NCBI RefSeq assembly: GCF_030696885.1
Contig: NZ_JAUYRI010000003.1
Coordinates: 108,777-172,776, forward strand
Source of the DNA: Thiobacillus sp.
Lineage (GTDB): Bacteria; Pseudomonadota; Gammaproteobacteria; Burkholderiales; Thiobacillaceae
Direction: 5' to 3'
DNA: 64,000 nt
The notes below the pieces were generated by a model. It searched no databases, had not been told where the DNA came from, and saw only the letters and a program-made list of their open reading frames with translations. Of the stretch, positions 41,261-51,535 are shown piece by piece (within the stretch, counting starts at the first letter, position 1; the number at the start of each line of letters is the position of its first letter). The translations under genes were made by a program, and so were the position numbers.

Positions 41261-41884
41261 ATGGATTTCGATCTCGACTGCCGCGCCTGCCCGCGCCTCG
41301 CCACCTTTCTGGACGAGGTGCGCGTCCGCCATCCCGACTACCACGCCCGCCCGGTACCCGCCTTCGGCGACCCTGCGCCGGATCTGCTGATCGTCGGCCT
41401 CGCGCCCGGCATGCACGGCGCCAACCGCAGCGGGCGCCCCTTCACCGGCGACTACGCCGGCGTGCTGCTGTACGAGACGCTGCACAAATTTGGCTACGCC
41501 AGCGCACCGGAATCGGTGTCGGTCGAGGATGGATTGAAACTTACCGGCTGCCGCATCACCAACGCGGTCAAATGCCTGCCACCGGCCAACAAGCCGGAGC
41601 CGGGCGAGATCCGTGAGTGCAACCGCTTCCTCACCGCCGAGATCGCCGCGCTGCCCGCGCACACCAGCATCCTGGCGCTGGGCCAGATCGCGCATCAGGC
41701 GGTTCTTCGCGCGCAGGGCCTCAAGCTCAAGGACTATCCCTTCGGCCACGCCAGCGATTACCGCCTGCCCGACGGCCGGCGCCTGGTCAGCAGCTACCAC
41801 TGCTCCCGCTACAATACCCAGACGCGCCGCCTCACCCCGGAGATGTTCGCGGCGGTGTTCGAGAAAATTCAAGCGAAGGACTGA
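41261..41884 (+). CDS. Uracil-DNA glycosylase superfamily, family 5-like
   Basis: About 207 residues. It has GLAPGMHGANRSGRPFTGDYAG (motif 1, with G-x-A-P-G) and the C-terminal motif HCSRYNTQT in place of the usual HPSxxN. Family 5 enzymes excise uracil and other deaminated bases from DNA. The iron-sulfur cysteines CRACPRL...C-type are present at the N-terminus (DLDCRACPRLATF). ATG 41261 is chosen because the earlier in-frame ATG lies in the bfr terminator. It is the first gene of a unit with the tautomerase and uvrC. Confidence 0.85.
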   Translation: MDFDLDCRACPRLATFLDEVRVRHPDYHARPVPAFGDPAPDLLIVGLAPGMHGANRSGRPFTGDYAGVLLYETLHKFGYASAPESVSVEDGLKLTGCRITNAVKCLPPANKPEPGEIRECNRFLTAEIAALPAHTSILALGQIAHQAVLRAQGLKLKDYPFGHASDYRLPDGRRLVSSYHCSRYNTQTRRLTPEMFAAVFEKIQAKD

Positions 41885-41886
41885 CC

Positions 41887-42072
41887 ATGCCCGTCGTCAC
41901 CATCAAGCTCGCCGGCACGCTGACCCGCGAGCAGAAGCAGAAAGTCGCCGAGGAAATCACCGCCACGCTGGAGCGCCATGCGGGCAAGCCGGCGTCGTAC
42001 ACCTACATCGCGTTCGAGGAGCTGCCGGACGAGAACTGGGCGATCGCCGGCAAGCTGCTCGACGAAGAATGA
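41887..42072 (+). CDS. 4-oxalocrotonate tautomerase-like protein
   Basis: 61 residues starting MPVVTIKLAG. After Met removal, Pro1 is the catalytic residue of the tautomerase superfamily. LTREQKQKVAEEITATLERHAGK is the helix that shapes the active site. The physiological substrate is unknown. It starts 2 bases after the glycosylase stop and ends 4 bases before the TTG of uvrC, so it is in a tight operon. Confidence 0.85.
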   Translation: MPVVTIKLAGTLTREQKQKVAEEITATLERHAGKPASYTYIAFEELPDENWAIAGKLLDEE

Positions 42073-42076
42073 GCCT

Positions 42077-43873
42077 TTGAGCGTCGACAAGGAATTCCTC
42101 GCCTCGCTGCCCACCCGCCCCGGCGTCTACCGCATGATCGACGCGGCCGGCGCGGTGCTCTATGTCGGCAAGGCGAAGGACCTGAAGAAGCGCGTCTGCA
42201 GCTATTTCCAGAAGACCGACCAGAGCCCGCGCATCCGGCTGATGCTGAAAAGCGTCGACCACATCGACACCACGGTGACGCGCACCGAGGCCGAGGCGCT
42301 GCTGCTGGAAAACAACTTGATCAAGGGACTGAAGCCGCGCTTCAACATCCTGTTCCGCGACGACAAGTCCTATCCCTACCTGCTGCTGACCGGGCACCGC
42401 TTCCCGCGCCTGGCCTACTTCCGCGGCACGCCGAAAAAAAGCGACCAGGCCTTCGGTCCCTACCCCAATGCCTACGCGGTGCGCGAAAGCATGCAGCTGC
42501 TGCAGAAAGTGTTCCAGCTGCGCACCTGCGAGGACAGCGTGTTTGCCAACCGCTCGCGGCCCTGCCTGCTGCACCAGATCAAGCGCTGCACCGCGCCGTG
42601 CGTCAATCGCATCGCTGCGGACGCCTACGCGCGCGACATCGAGGCCGCCGCGCAGCTGCTCAAGGGTGAAGCCACCGCGCTGACCGAAAACATCACCGCG
42701 CAGATGAACGCCGCCGCGGCCGCGCTCGATTTCGAGACGGCGGCGCTGTTGCGCGACCGCCTGCGGATGCTGGCGACGGTGCGCGAAAAACAGTTCGTCG
42801 ACACCACCGGCAGCGAGGCCGACGCCGACGTGGTCGCGGTGGCCGACGTCGCGGGCGTGATCGCGGTCAACCTCACGATGATCCGCGGCGGCCGCCATCT
42901 CGGCGACCGCAGCTTCTTTCCGCAGCACGGCGAAGGGGCGACGCCAGCCGAGGCGCTCGACGCCTTCATCGCCCAGCATTACCTCGACCACCCGATTCCG
43001 GCGCGCATTCTGGTCAGCGAATCCATCGAGACCGAGACCCTGGAAACGCTGCTCTCCCAGCAGGCCGGCAAGAAGGTCACCCTCCAGCATCGCGTCACCG
43101 GCGAGCGCCGTGTATGGCTGACCATGGCGCAGGCCAATGCCCGCCTGTCGGCCGAGCGCCGTAGCACCGAACGCGCCAACCAGTCACAGCGTCTCGCCGC
43201 GCTCGCCGAGACGCTCGACCTGCCCGGGCTGAAACGCATCGAATGCTTCGACATCTCGCACACCATGGGCGAAGCGACCGTTGCCTCCTGCGTAGTGTAT
43301 GAAGGCGACGACCTGAAGAAATCCGACTACCGCCGCTACAACATCGCTGGGATCACCCCCGGCGACGATTACGCGGCGATGCGCGCCGCGCTCACCAAAC
43401 GCTTCCACAGGAGCATCGAGGAAAACGGGGTATTGCCCGACCTGCTGCTGATCGACGGCGGCAAGGGACAGATATCGAGCGCAGTCGAAGCGATGAACGA
43501 ACTGGGGCTCGGCGAAGTGCTGCTGCTCGGCGTCGCCAAGGGTGAAGCGCGCAAGCCCGGTCTGGAAACGCTGATCTTCGCCGACGGCCGCGAACTCAGG
43601 CTGGCCAAGGACCATCCGGGGTTTCATCTCATCCAGCAGGTGCGCGACGAGGCCCACCGCTTTGCCATCACAGGCCACCGCGCCAAACGCGGCAAGGCAC
43701 GCATGCAGTCGACGCTGGAAGACATCGCCGGCATCGGCCCCAAACGACGCAAACAGCTGCTTGAACACTTCGGCGGCCTGCAGGGTGTGCGCGACGCCGG
43801 CGTCGACGCGCTTGCCTCGGTCAACGGTATCAGCCGAGAATTGGCGGAAACCATTTACCATGCGCTGCACTGA
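42077..43873 (+). CDS. uvrC: Excinuclease ABC subunit UvrC
   Basis: About 598 residues: GIY-YIG domain (~10-95, RPGVYRM...YVGKAKDLKKRV), Cys-rich region, UVR domain (~200-240), a RNase H-like endonuclease domain (~370-530) and helix-hairpin-helix at the end (EDIAGIGPKRRKQLLEHFGG). It makes the 5' and 3' cuts in nucleotide excision repair with UvrB. Start is a TTG at 42077, which gives the family's LASLPxRPGVYRM spacing; no in-frame ATG fits. A 26-bp tandem repeat follows its stop. Confidence 0.94.
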   Translation: MSVDKEFLASLPTRPGVYRMIDAAGAVLYVGKAKDLKKRVCSYFQKTDQSPRIRLMLKSVDHIDTTVTRTEAEALLLENNLIKGLKPRFNILFRDDKSYPYLLLTGHRFPRLAYFRGTPKKSDQAFGPYPNAYAVRESMQLLQKVFQLRTCEDSVFANRSRPCLLHQIKRCTAPCVNRIAADAYARDIEAAAQLLKGEATALTENITAQMNAAAAALDFETAALLRDRLRMLATVREKQFVDTTGSEADADVVAVADVAGVIAVNLTMIRGGRHLGDRSFFPQHGEGATPAEALDAFIAQHYLDHPIPARILVSESIETETLETLLSQQAGKKVTLQHRVTGERRVWLTMAQANARLSAERRSTERANQSQRLAALAETLDLPGLKRIECFDISHTMGEATVASCVVYEGDDLKKSDYRRYNIAGITPGDDYAAMRAALTKRFHRSIEENGVLPDLLLIDGGKGQISSAVEAMNELGLGEVLLLGVAKGEARKPGLETLIFADGRELRLAKDHPGFHLIQQVRDEAHRFAITGHRAKRGKARMQSTLEDIAGIGPKRRKQLLEHFGGLQGVRDAGVDALASVNGISRELAETIYHALH

Positions 43874-43912
43874 TACCCCTTAATCTTGCGCTGCACTGAT
43901 GCCCCTTAATCT
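43861..43912 (+). repeat. 26-bp tandem duplication at the uvrC-pgsA junction
   Basis: Two adjacent 26-base units (43861-43886 and 43887-43912) differ at one base. In each, the uvrC codons end CTGCACTGAT; in the second unit that is followed by G, making ATG of pgsA, but in the first it is A, giving ATA. So unit 1 carries uvrC's stop and a lost pgsA start; unit 2 has the working pgsA start. Confidence 0.85.
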
Positions 43913-44468
43913 CCCCAACCTGCTCACCTGGCTGCGCATCCTGTTCATCCCCCTGATGGCGGGCGTGTTCTATTTGCCCGACGGCTGGGTGACGCCGCAG
44001 CAGGCCAATCTGCTGGCGGCCGCCTTTTTCGGCGTGGCGGCGCTGACCGACTGGCTTGACGGCTATCTGGCGCGCGCACTCGGCCAGACCTCGGCCTTCG
44101 GCGCCTTCCTCGACCCGGTGGCCGACAAGCTGATGGTCGCCGCGGCGCTGATCGTGCTGATCGACCTCGGCCGCGTGGCGCCGCTGGTCGCGCTCATCAT
44201 CATCGGCCGCGAAATCACCATATCCGCCTTGCGCGAATGGATGGCCAAGGCCGGCAAATCGGCCAGCGTCGCGGTGTCCTTCGTCGGCAAGCTGAAAACC
44301 ACGGCGCAGATGGTCGCCATCGTGCTGCTGCTCTACTTCCAGCCATTTGCTGGCCTGCCGATCGCGACCCTCGGCACGGTCCTGATCTGGGTGGCCGCGC
44401 TGCTCACCCTGGTGTCGATGGCGTATTACCTGGTGATGGCCGCGCGCGCCTTGCGAAATACGACCTGA
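43899..44468 (+). CDS. pgsA: CDP-diacylglycerol-glycerol-3-phosphate 3-phosphatidyltransferase
   Basis: 189 residues. The CDP-alcohol phosphatidyltransferase motif DGx2ARx8Gx3Dx3D is seen as DWLDGYLARALGQTSAFGAFLDPVADK. Four or more membrane helices follow. It makes phosphatidylglycerol phosphate, the committed step to acidic phospholipids. The start is in the second copy of a small repeat. It follows uvrC by 25 bases and lies before a tRNA cluster, as in many betaproteobacteria. Confidence 0.93.
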   Translation: MPLNLPNLLTWLRILFIPLMAGVFYLPDGWVTPQQANLLAAAFFGVAALTDWLDGYLARALGQTSAFGAFLDPVADKLMVAAALIVLIDLGRVAPLVALIIIGREITISALREWMAKAGKSASVAVSFVGKLKTTAQMVAIVLLLYFQPFAGLPIATLGTVLIWVAALLTLVSMAYYLVMAARALRNTT

Positions 44469-44484
44469 ATTGCGCCCGGGGGTG

Positions 44485-44513
44485 TTGACAGAAAAAGACG
44501 GAATCACCATAAT
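44485..44513 (+). promoter_or_regulatory. Promoter of tRNA-Gly-Cys-Leu cluster
   Basis: A perfect TTGACA at 44485-44490 is followed after 17 bases by CATAAT (44508-44513). It lies 15 bases before the mature end of tRNA-Gly. This is a typical stable-RNA promoter. Confidence 0.8.
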
Positions 44514-44527
44514 GCGCAGCCTTCAAC

Positions 44528-44603
44528 GCGGGAATAGCTCAGCTGGTAGAGCGCAACCTTGCCAAGGTTGAGGTCGGGAGTTCGAACCTCCTTTCCCGCT
44601 CCA
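44528..44603 (+). tRNA. tRNA-Gly(GCC)
   Basis: A 76-nt tRNA with encoded CCA. Acceptor GCGGGAA pairs with TTCCCGC, anticodon loop TTGCCAA with GCC at 44561-44563, T-arm GGGAGTTCGAACCTCC. Confidence 0.96.
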
Positions 44604-44671
44604 GCATTCCGGGGAAAACAGAAGGCTCAGTCCGGACGTTTTCCCCTTTTCGTTTAGTGGTTTACCGCATT

Positions 44672-44745
44672 GGCGCGATAGCAAAGCGGTTATGCACCGG
44701 ATTGCAAATCCGTGTAGGTCGGTTCGACTCCGGCTCGCGCCTCCA
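44672..44745 (+). tRNA. tRNA-Cys(GCA)
   Basis: A 74-nt tRNA with encoded CCA. Acceptor GGCGCGA pairs with TCGCGCC, the anticodon loop has GCA at 44704-44706, and T-arm GGTTCGACTCC. It is second in the tRNA cluster. Confidence 0.95.
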
Positions 44746-44769
44746 GATTCAAGTTCGGCCGTCCGCTTT

Positions 44770-44856
44770 GCCCGGATGGTGAAATTGGTAGACACAAGGG
44801 ACTTAAAATCCCTCGCCAGCGATGGCGTACCGGTTCGATTCCGGTTCCGGGCACCA
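44770..44856 (+). tRNA. tRNA-Leu(TAA)
   Basis: An 87-nt class II tRNA with encoded CCA. Acceptor GCCCGGA pairs with TCCGGGC, the anticodon loop CTTAAAA has TAA at 44804-44806, and a long variable arm. It is last in the cluster; the rimP promoter lies 30 bases further on. Confidence 0.95.
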
Positions 44857-44883
44857 TCTTCCCTTTCAGTCTGCCGGCGCGAA

Positions 44884-44892
44884 TGGTATAAT
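44884..44892 (+). promoter_or_regulatory. Extended -10 promoter of rimP-nusA-infB
   Basis: TGGTATAAT (44884-44892) is a perfect TATAAT with an upstream TG. A partial TTTCAG lies 17 bases upstream. Transcripts would begin near 44900 and cross a terminator-like stem before rimP. Confidence 0.65.
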
Positions 44893-44912
44893 TCGGCCGC
44901 TTTATTACGTTT

Positions 44913-44938
44913 AAATGGGCAATTCGCCCATTTTTTAT
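44913..44938 (+). terminator. Intrinsic terminator/attenuator in the rimP leader
   Basis: A stem ATGGGC...GCCCAT (44915-44930) with a 4-5 base loop, then TTTTTTA. It lies between the extended -10 promoter and rimP. It could be the end of the tRNA transcript, or an attenuator of the nusA operon. Confidence 0.65.
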
Positions 44939-44971
44939 TTGTGCGACGCCTGCCGCGATAATGGATTTGCG

Positions 44972-45400
44972 ATGATGGATTTACCCGCGCGCCTGGAGCC
45001 TGTTCTTGCCGGTCTCGGATACGAGCTGGTGATGCTGGAGCGCGCCGGTCGCGGGTTGATGCGAATCTACATCGACAAGCCGGACGGCATCACGATTGAC
45101 GATTGCGTGGCGGTGAGCAATCACCTGACCCATCTGTTCACGGTCGAGAACATCGACTATGACCGGCTGGAGGTGTCCTCGCCCGGCATCGACCGTCCGC
45201 TGGTCAAGCCGCAGGATTATGTGCGCTTCGCCGGCGAGCAGGTGACGCTGAAGCTGCGGGTACCGATGGACAACCGGCGGCGCCTCAGCGGTCAGCTGGT
45301 GGGTCTGGAAAACGAAGCGGTGAAGTTGATCGTTGATGGCACGGAAGTGTCGGTTGATTTGAGAAATGTGGACGCTGCCCGCCTGAAACCCCTGGTTTAG
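44972..45400 (+). CDS. rimP: Ribosome maturation factor RimP
   Basis: 142 residues. The RimP N-domain ([20 protein letters not shown]) and C-domain ([17 protein letters not shown]) are well matched. It aids 30S maturation. ATG 44972 or the adjacent ATG 44975 gives the usual N-terminus; longer starts would include the leader terminator. It is the first gene of the nusA-infB operon. Confidence 0.93.
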   Translation: MMDLPARLEPVLAGLGYELVMLERAGRGLMRIYIDKPDGITIDDCVAVSNHLTHLFTVENIDYDRLEVSSPGIDRPLVKPQDYVRFAGEQVTLKLRVPMDNRRRLSGQLVGLENEAVKLIVDGTEVSVDLRNVDAARLKPLV

Positions 45401-45418
45401 GCGAGGCTGGAGGAAATG

Positions 45419-46897
45419 ATGAGCCGTGAATTGTTGATGCTGGCCGACGCGCTGGCACGCGAAAAAAACGTGGACAAGGACGTGGTGTTCGAAGCGCTGG
45501 AGCAGGCGCTCGCCTCCGCCACCAAGAAGCGCTTCAAGGAAGAGTCCGATGTGCGCGTGTCGATCGACCGCGAAACCGGCGAATACGAATCCTTCCGCCG
45601 CTGGCAGGTCGTCACCGAAGCCGACCTGGAATCCGAGGGTTACCAGATCCTGCTGATCGACGCCCAGGACAAGCACCCCGACATCGAAATCGGTGATTAC
45701 ATCGAAGAACCGCTGGAGAACGTCGAGTTCGGCCGCATCGGTGCGCAGGCCGCCAAGCAGGTCATCCTGCAGAAGATCCGCGACGCCGAGCGCGAACAGA
45801 TCATCCAGGACTTCCTCTCCCGCAAGGAGCACCTCGTCAACGGCGTGGTGAAGCGCATCGACCGCGGCAACGCGATCATCGAATCCGGCCGCGTTGAGGG
45901 CTTCCTGCATCGCGACCAGATGATCCCGCGCGAGAACCTGCGCGTCGGCGACCGCGTCCGCGCCTACCTGCTGCGCATCGACCGCGGCGCCCGCGGCCCG
46001 CAGGTGGTGCTGTCGCGCACCGCGCCCGAATTCATCATGAAGCTGTTCGAACTGGAAGTGCCCGAAATCGAGGAAGAGCTGCTCGAGATCAAGGCCGCCG
46101 CCCGCGACCCCGGCTTGCGCGCCAAGATCGCCGTCGTCTCGCACGACCCGCGCATCGACCCGATCGGCACCTGCATCGGCCTGCGCGGTTCGCGCGTCAC
46201 CTCGGTGACCAACGAACTCGCCGGCGAGCGCGTCGACATCATCCACTGGTCGGACGATCCTGCGCAGTACGTCATCAACGCACTGGCGCCGGCGGAAGTC
46301 AGCTCCATCGTGGTGGACGAGGACAAGCACAGCATGGACGTGGTGGTGGACGAGGAGCAGCTGGCGATGGCCATCGGCCGCGGCGGCCAGAACGTGCGCC
46401 TGGCGTCCGAACTGACCGGCTGGGATCTCAACATCATGTCGCGCGAAGCGGCCGACGAGAAACAGTCGAACGAAAGCGGCAAGACGCTCGCGCTCTTCAT
46501 CGAGAAACTCGATGTGGACGAGGAAGTCGCCCAGATCCTGGTCGACGAAGGCTTCTCCACGCTGGAAGAAGTCGCCTACGTCCCGCTTAACGAAATGCTC
46601 GAGATCGAGGCCTTCGACGAAGACCTGGTCAACGAACTGCGCAACCGCGCCCGCAATGCGCTGCTGACCGCGGCCATCGTCGGCGAGGAGCAGGTCGAGG
46701 CCTCGGCCGGCGACCTGCTGTCGCTTGAAGGCATGGACGCCGAAACCGCACGCACGCTTGCCAGCAAAGGCATCCACACCACCGAGGATCTGGCGGAACT
46801 GGCAGTCGATGAACTGACTGAGATGTCCGCCATGGATGCCGAACGCGCCAAACAATTGATCATGGCCGCACGCGCGCCCTGGTTCGCCCAAGGCTAA
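45419..46897 (+). CDS. nusA: Transcription termination/antitermination protein NusA
   Basis: About 492 residues: N-terminal RNA polymerase-binding domain (~1-125), S1 domain (~135-200, [15 protein letters not shown]), two KH domains (~230-345, [18 protein letters not shown] and [15 protein letters not shown]), and two C-terminal helix-hairpin-helix repeats. It modulates pausing, termination and rRNA antitermination. GGAGG lies 5 bases before ATG 45419; 45416 is the alternative. It follows rimP by 18 bases. Confidence 0.96.
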   Translation: MSRELLMLADALAREKNVDKDVVFEALEQALASATKKRFKEESDVRVSIDRETGEYESFRRWQVVTEADLESEGYQILLIDAQDKHPDIEIGDYIEEPLENVEFGRIGAQAAKQVILQKIRDAEREQIIQDFLSRKEHLVNGVVKRIDRGNAIIESGRVEGFLHRDQMIPRENLRVGDRVRAYLLRIDRGARGPQVVLSRTAPEFIMKLFELEVPEIEEELLEIKAAARDPGLRAKIAVVSHDPRIDPIGTCIGLRGSRVTSVTNELAGERVDIIHWSDDPAQYVINALAPAEVSSIVVDEDKHSMDVVVDEEQLAMAIGRGGQNVRLASELTGWDLNIMSREAADEKQSNESGKTLALFIEKLDVDEEVAQILVDEGFSTLEEVAYVPLNEMLEIEAFDEDLVNELRNRARNALLTAAIVGEEQVEASAGDLLSLEGMDAETARTLASKGIHTTEDLAELAVDELTEMSAMDAERAKQLIMAARAPWFAQG

Positions 46898-46906
46898 GAG
46901 GACTGC

Positions 46907-49684
<2,778 letters not shown>

Positions 49685-49691
49685 GGACCGA

Positions 49692-49785
49692 GGGATTAGG
49701 ATCTAGGGTCTAGGATTTAGGGAATGAGCGCGGCGAGCCGCGCGCCTTCTTCCCTAGCCCCTAATTCCTAGCGCCTAGCCCCTAA
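49692..49785. repeat. CTAGG-type palindromic repeat, copy A
   Basis: The left arm has TTAGGATCTAGGGTCTAGG, the centre a GCGCGGC-GA-GCCGCGC hairpin, and the right arm CCTAGCCCCTAATTCCTAG. The arms are roughly inverted copies, giving one long stem. A related element lies at 55541-55608. It fills the infB-rbfA gap. Confidence 0.6.
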
Positions 49786-49790
49786 CAACC

Positions 49791-50165
49791 ATGCCCAAAG
49801 ACTTCCCCCGCGCCCGCCGCGTCGCCGACCAGATCCAGCGCGAACTGCCCGAATTGATCCGGCAGGAAGTGAAGGATCCGCGCGTCGGCATGCTGACCAT
49901 CACTGAGGTGGAGGTCAACCGCGACATGGAATTCGCCAAGGTCTACTTCACCACGCTGGGCGGCGAGCCCGAGCACACCGCCTGCCTGCAGGGCCTGCAG
50001 CGCGCCAGCGGCTTTCTGCGCACGCAGCTGTCGCATCGCATGCAGCTGCGCGTGGTGCCCAAGCTCACCTTCGTCTACGACCGCTCGGTCGAGCGCGGCA
50101 TCGAGCTCAGCCAACTGATCGAAACGGCCGTCGCCGAAGACGCCAAGCACCCCAAGGACGAGTGA
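49791..50165 (+). CDS. rbfA: Ribosome-binding factor A
   Basis: 124 residues, KH-like RbfA fold with VADQIQRELPELIRQEVKDPRVGMLTITEVEVNRDMEFAKVYF. It binds the 30S platform during 16S rRNA maturation. The ribosome-binding site is weak because the repeat element ends just 5 bases upstream. Its stop overlaps truB (GTGA at 50162). Confidence 0.95.
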   Translation: MPKDFPRARRVADQIQRELPELIRQEVKDPRVGMLTITEVEVNRDMEFAKVYFTTLGGEPEHTACLQGLQRASGFLRTQLSHRMQLRVVPKLTFVYDRSVERGIELSQLIETAVAEDAKHPKDE

Positions 50166-51058
50166 AAGCGCAACGCCAGCCTGTCGATGGCGTGCTGCTG
50201 CTGAACAAGCCGGTCGGCATCACTTCCAACGCCGCGCTGCAAAAGGCCAAGTGGCTGCTCAACGCCAAAAAGGCGGGCCACACCGGCACCCTCGACCCGT
50301 TCGCCGACGGTCTGTTGCCGCTGTGTTTCGGCGAAGCCACCAAGTTTTCCGCCTACCTGCTCGAAGCCGACAAGCACTATCGCGCGGTGCTGCAGCTCGG
50401 CGTCACCACCACGACCGGCGACCCGGAAGGCGAGATTCTCGCCACCCGCGAGGTCCATGCCAGCCGCGCCGAGATCGAGGCCTTGCTGCCGCGCTTTACC
50501 GGCGAAATCGAGCAGATCCCACCGATGCATTCGGCGCTCAAGCACCAGGGCCGCCCGCTCTACGAATACGCGCGCGCCGGCATCGAGATCGAGCGACCGC
50601 CGCGCAAGGTGACGATACGGGCCCTCGAACTCGTCGAATGCGATCCGCCGCGCGTGGTGCTGGACGTGCAGTGCAGCGCCGGCACCTACATCCGCACGCT
50701 GGCGCAGGACATCGGCGCAGCGCTCGGCTGCGGCGCCCACCTGACCGCGCTGAAACGCACGGCAGCGGGCGGATTCAGCCTGGATCAGGCGCATACGCTG
50801 ACCGAACTGGAGGCGCTCGACGCCCCGCTGCGCCCCGCCCTACTGCTGCCTGCTGATTGCCTGGTGGCGCATCTGCCCGCGCTTGAACTCGATGCGGCCG
50901 GCGCTGCGGCGCTGTGCCAAGGCCGCAGCGTCGCGCATGCCACTGCCCATCCGGGGCTCAACCGGGTCTATGCCGCATCCGGCACCTTCATCGGCCTGGT
51001 CAACAGCGATGGCGCCAGCCTGACGCCGCGCCGGCTGGTGGCCACCCAGCAGGCTTGA
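50162..51058 (+). CDS. truB: tRNA pseudouridine(55) synthase TruB
   Basis: 298 residues. It has the catalytic HTGTLDPFADGLLPLCFGEATK block (with Asp48) and PUA-type C-terminus. It makes pseudouridine 55 in tRNAs. GTG at 50162 shares bases with the rbfA stop. A rpsO promoter begins in its last codons. Confidence 0.95.
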   Translation: MKAQRQPVDGVLLLNKPVGITSNAALQKAKWLLNAKKAGHTGTLDPFADGLLPLCFGEATKFSAYLLEADKHYRAVLQLGVTTTTGDPEGEILATREVHASRAEIEALLPRFTGEIEQIPPMHSALKHQGRPLYEYARAGIEIERPPRKVTIRALELVECDPPRVVLDVQCSAGTYIRTLAQDIGAALGCGAHLTALKRTAAGGFSLDQAHTLTELEALDAPLRPALLLPADCLVAHLPALELDAAGAAALCQGRSVAHATAHPGLNRVYAASGTFIGLVNSDGASLTPRRLVATQQA

Positions 51059-51084
51059 GTTCAGACCCCGATTTGGCGTAAAAT
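51055..51084 (+). promoter_or_regulatory. Promoter of rpsO
   Basis: TTGAGT (51055-51060) and TAAAAT (51079-51084) are 18 bases apart. The -35 box overlaps the truB stop codon. Confidence 0.6.
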
Positions 51085-51146
51085 TCGCGGTTTCCCCGAA
51101 CGTGTCCCGCTCAGCCGCAGGCCACGCGATTTAGAAGGAGTACACC

Positions 51147-51416
51147 ATGGCTGTTACCGTCGCCCAAAAGGCAGAGATCGTCCAGACTTACCAACGCGCT
51201 GCCGCCGATACCGGCTCGCCCGAAGTGCAGGTTGCCCTGCTGACGGCACGCATCAACGACCTGACCGGCCACTTCAAGGCCAACATCAAGGACCACCATT
51301 CCCGCCGCGGCCTGCTGAAGATGGTGAGCCGCCGCCGCAAGCTGCTGGACTACCTGAAGCGCACCAACCTCGAAGGCTACAAGACCCTGATCGATCGCCT
51401 CGGTCTGCGCAAGTAA
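51147..51416 (+). CDS. rpsO: 30S ribosomal protein S15
   Basis: 89 residues, all four helices of S15 (for example [22 protein letters not shown] and [19 protein letters not shown]). It binds 16S rRNA helices 20-22. GAAGGAG precedes the ATG. A strong terminator separates it from pnp, so pnp may be read-through or processed. Confidence 0.97.
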   Translation: MAVTVAQKAEIVQTYQRAAADTGSPEVQVALLTARINDLTGHFKANIKDHHSRRGLLKMVSRRRKLLDYLKRTNLEGYKTLIDRLGLRK

Positions 51417-51466
51417 GCGCATCGAAATCGGTGAGCCGCTGTCGCATCATCGTCGAAAATCTGGCC

Positions 51467-51518
51467 CAGGGGCTGCGCCCCTGAGCTTTTTGCGCCCCGC
51501 CTGAAGCGGGGCGTTTTT
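51467..51518 (+). terminator. Tandem hairpin terminators between rpsO and pnp
   Basis: The first hairpin is CAGGGG...CCCCTG (51467-51483) with a short T-run. The second, CGCCCCGC (51493-51500) and GCGGGGCG (51506-51513), is followed by TTTTT. In related bacteria this region is where pnp regulation by RNase III and PNPase occurs; that link here is inference. Confidence 0.7.
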
Positions 51519-51535
51519 GTTTGAAAGGAATACGT

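Noticed and set aside
51467..51535. Riboswitch before pnp
   Set aside because: The stems are plain terminators without a conserved aptamer pattern that I can recognise.
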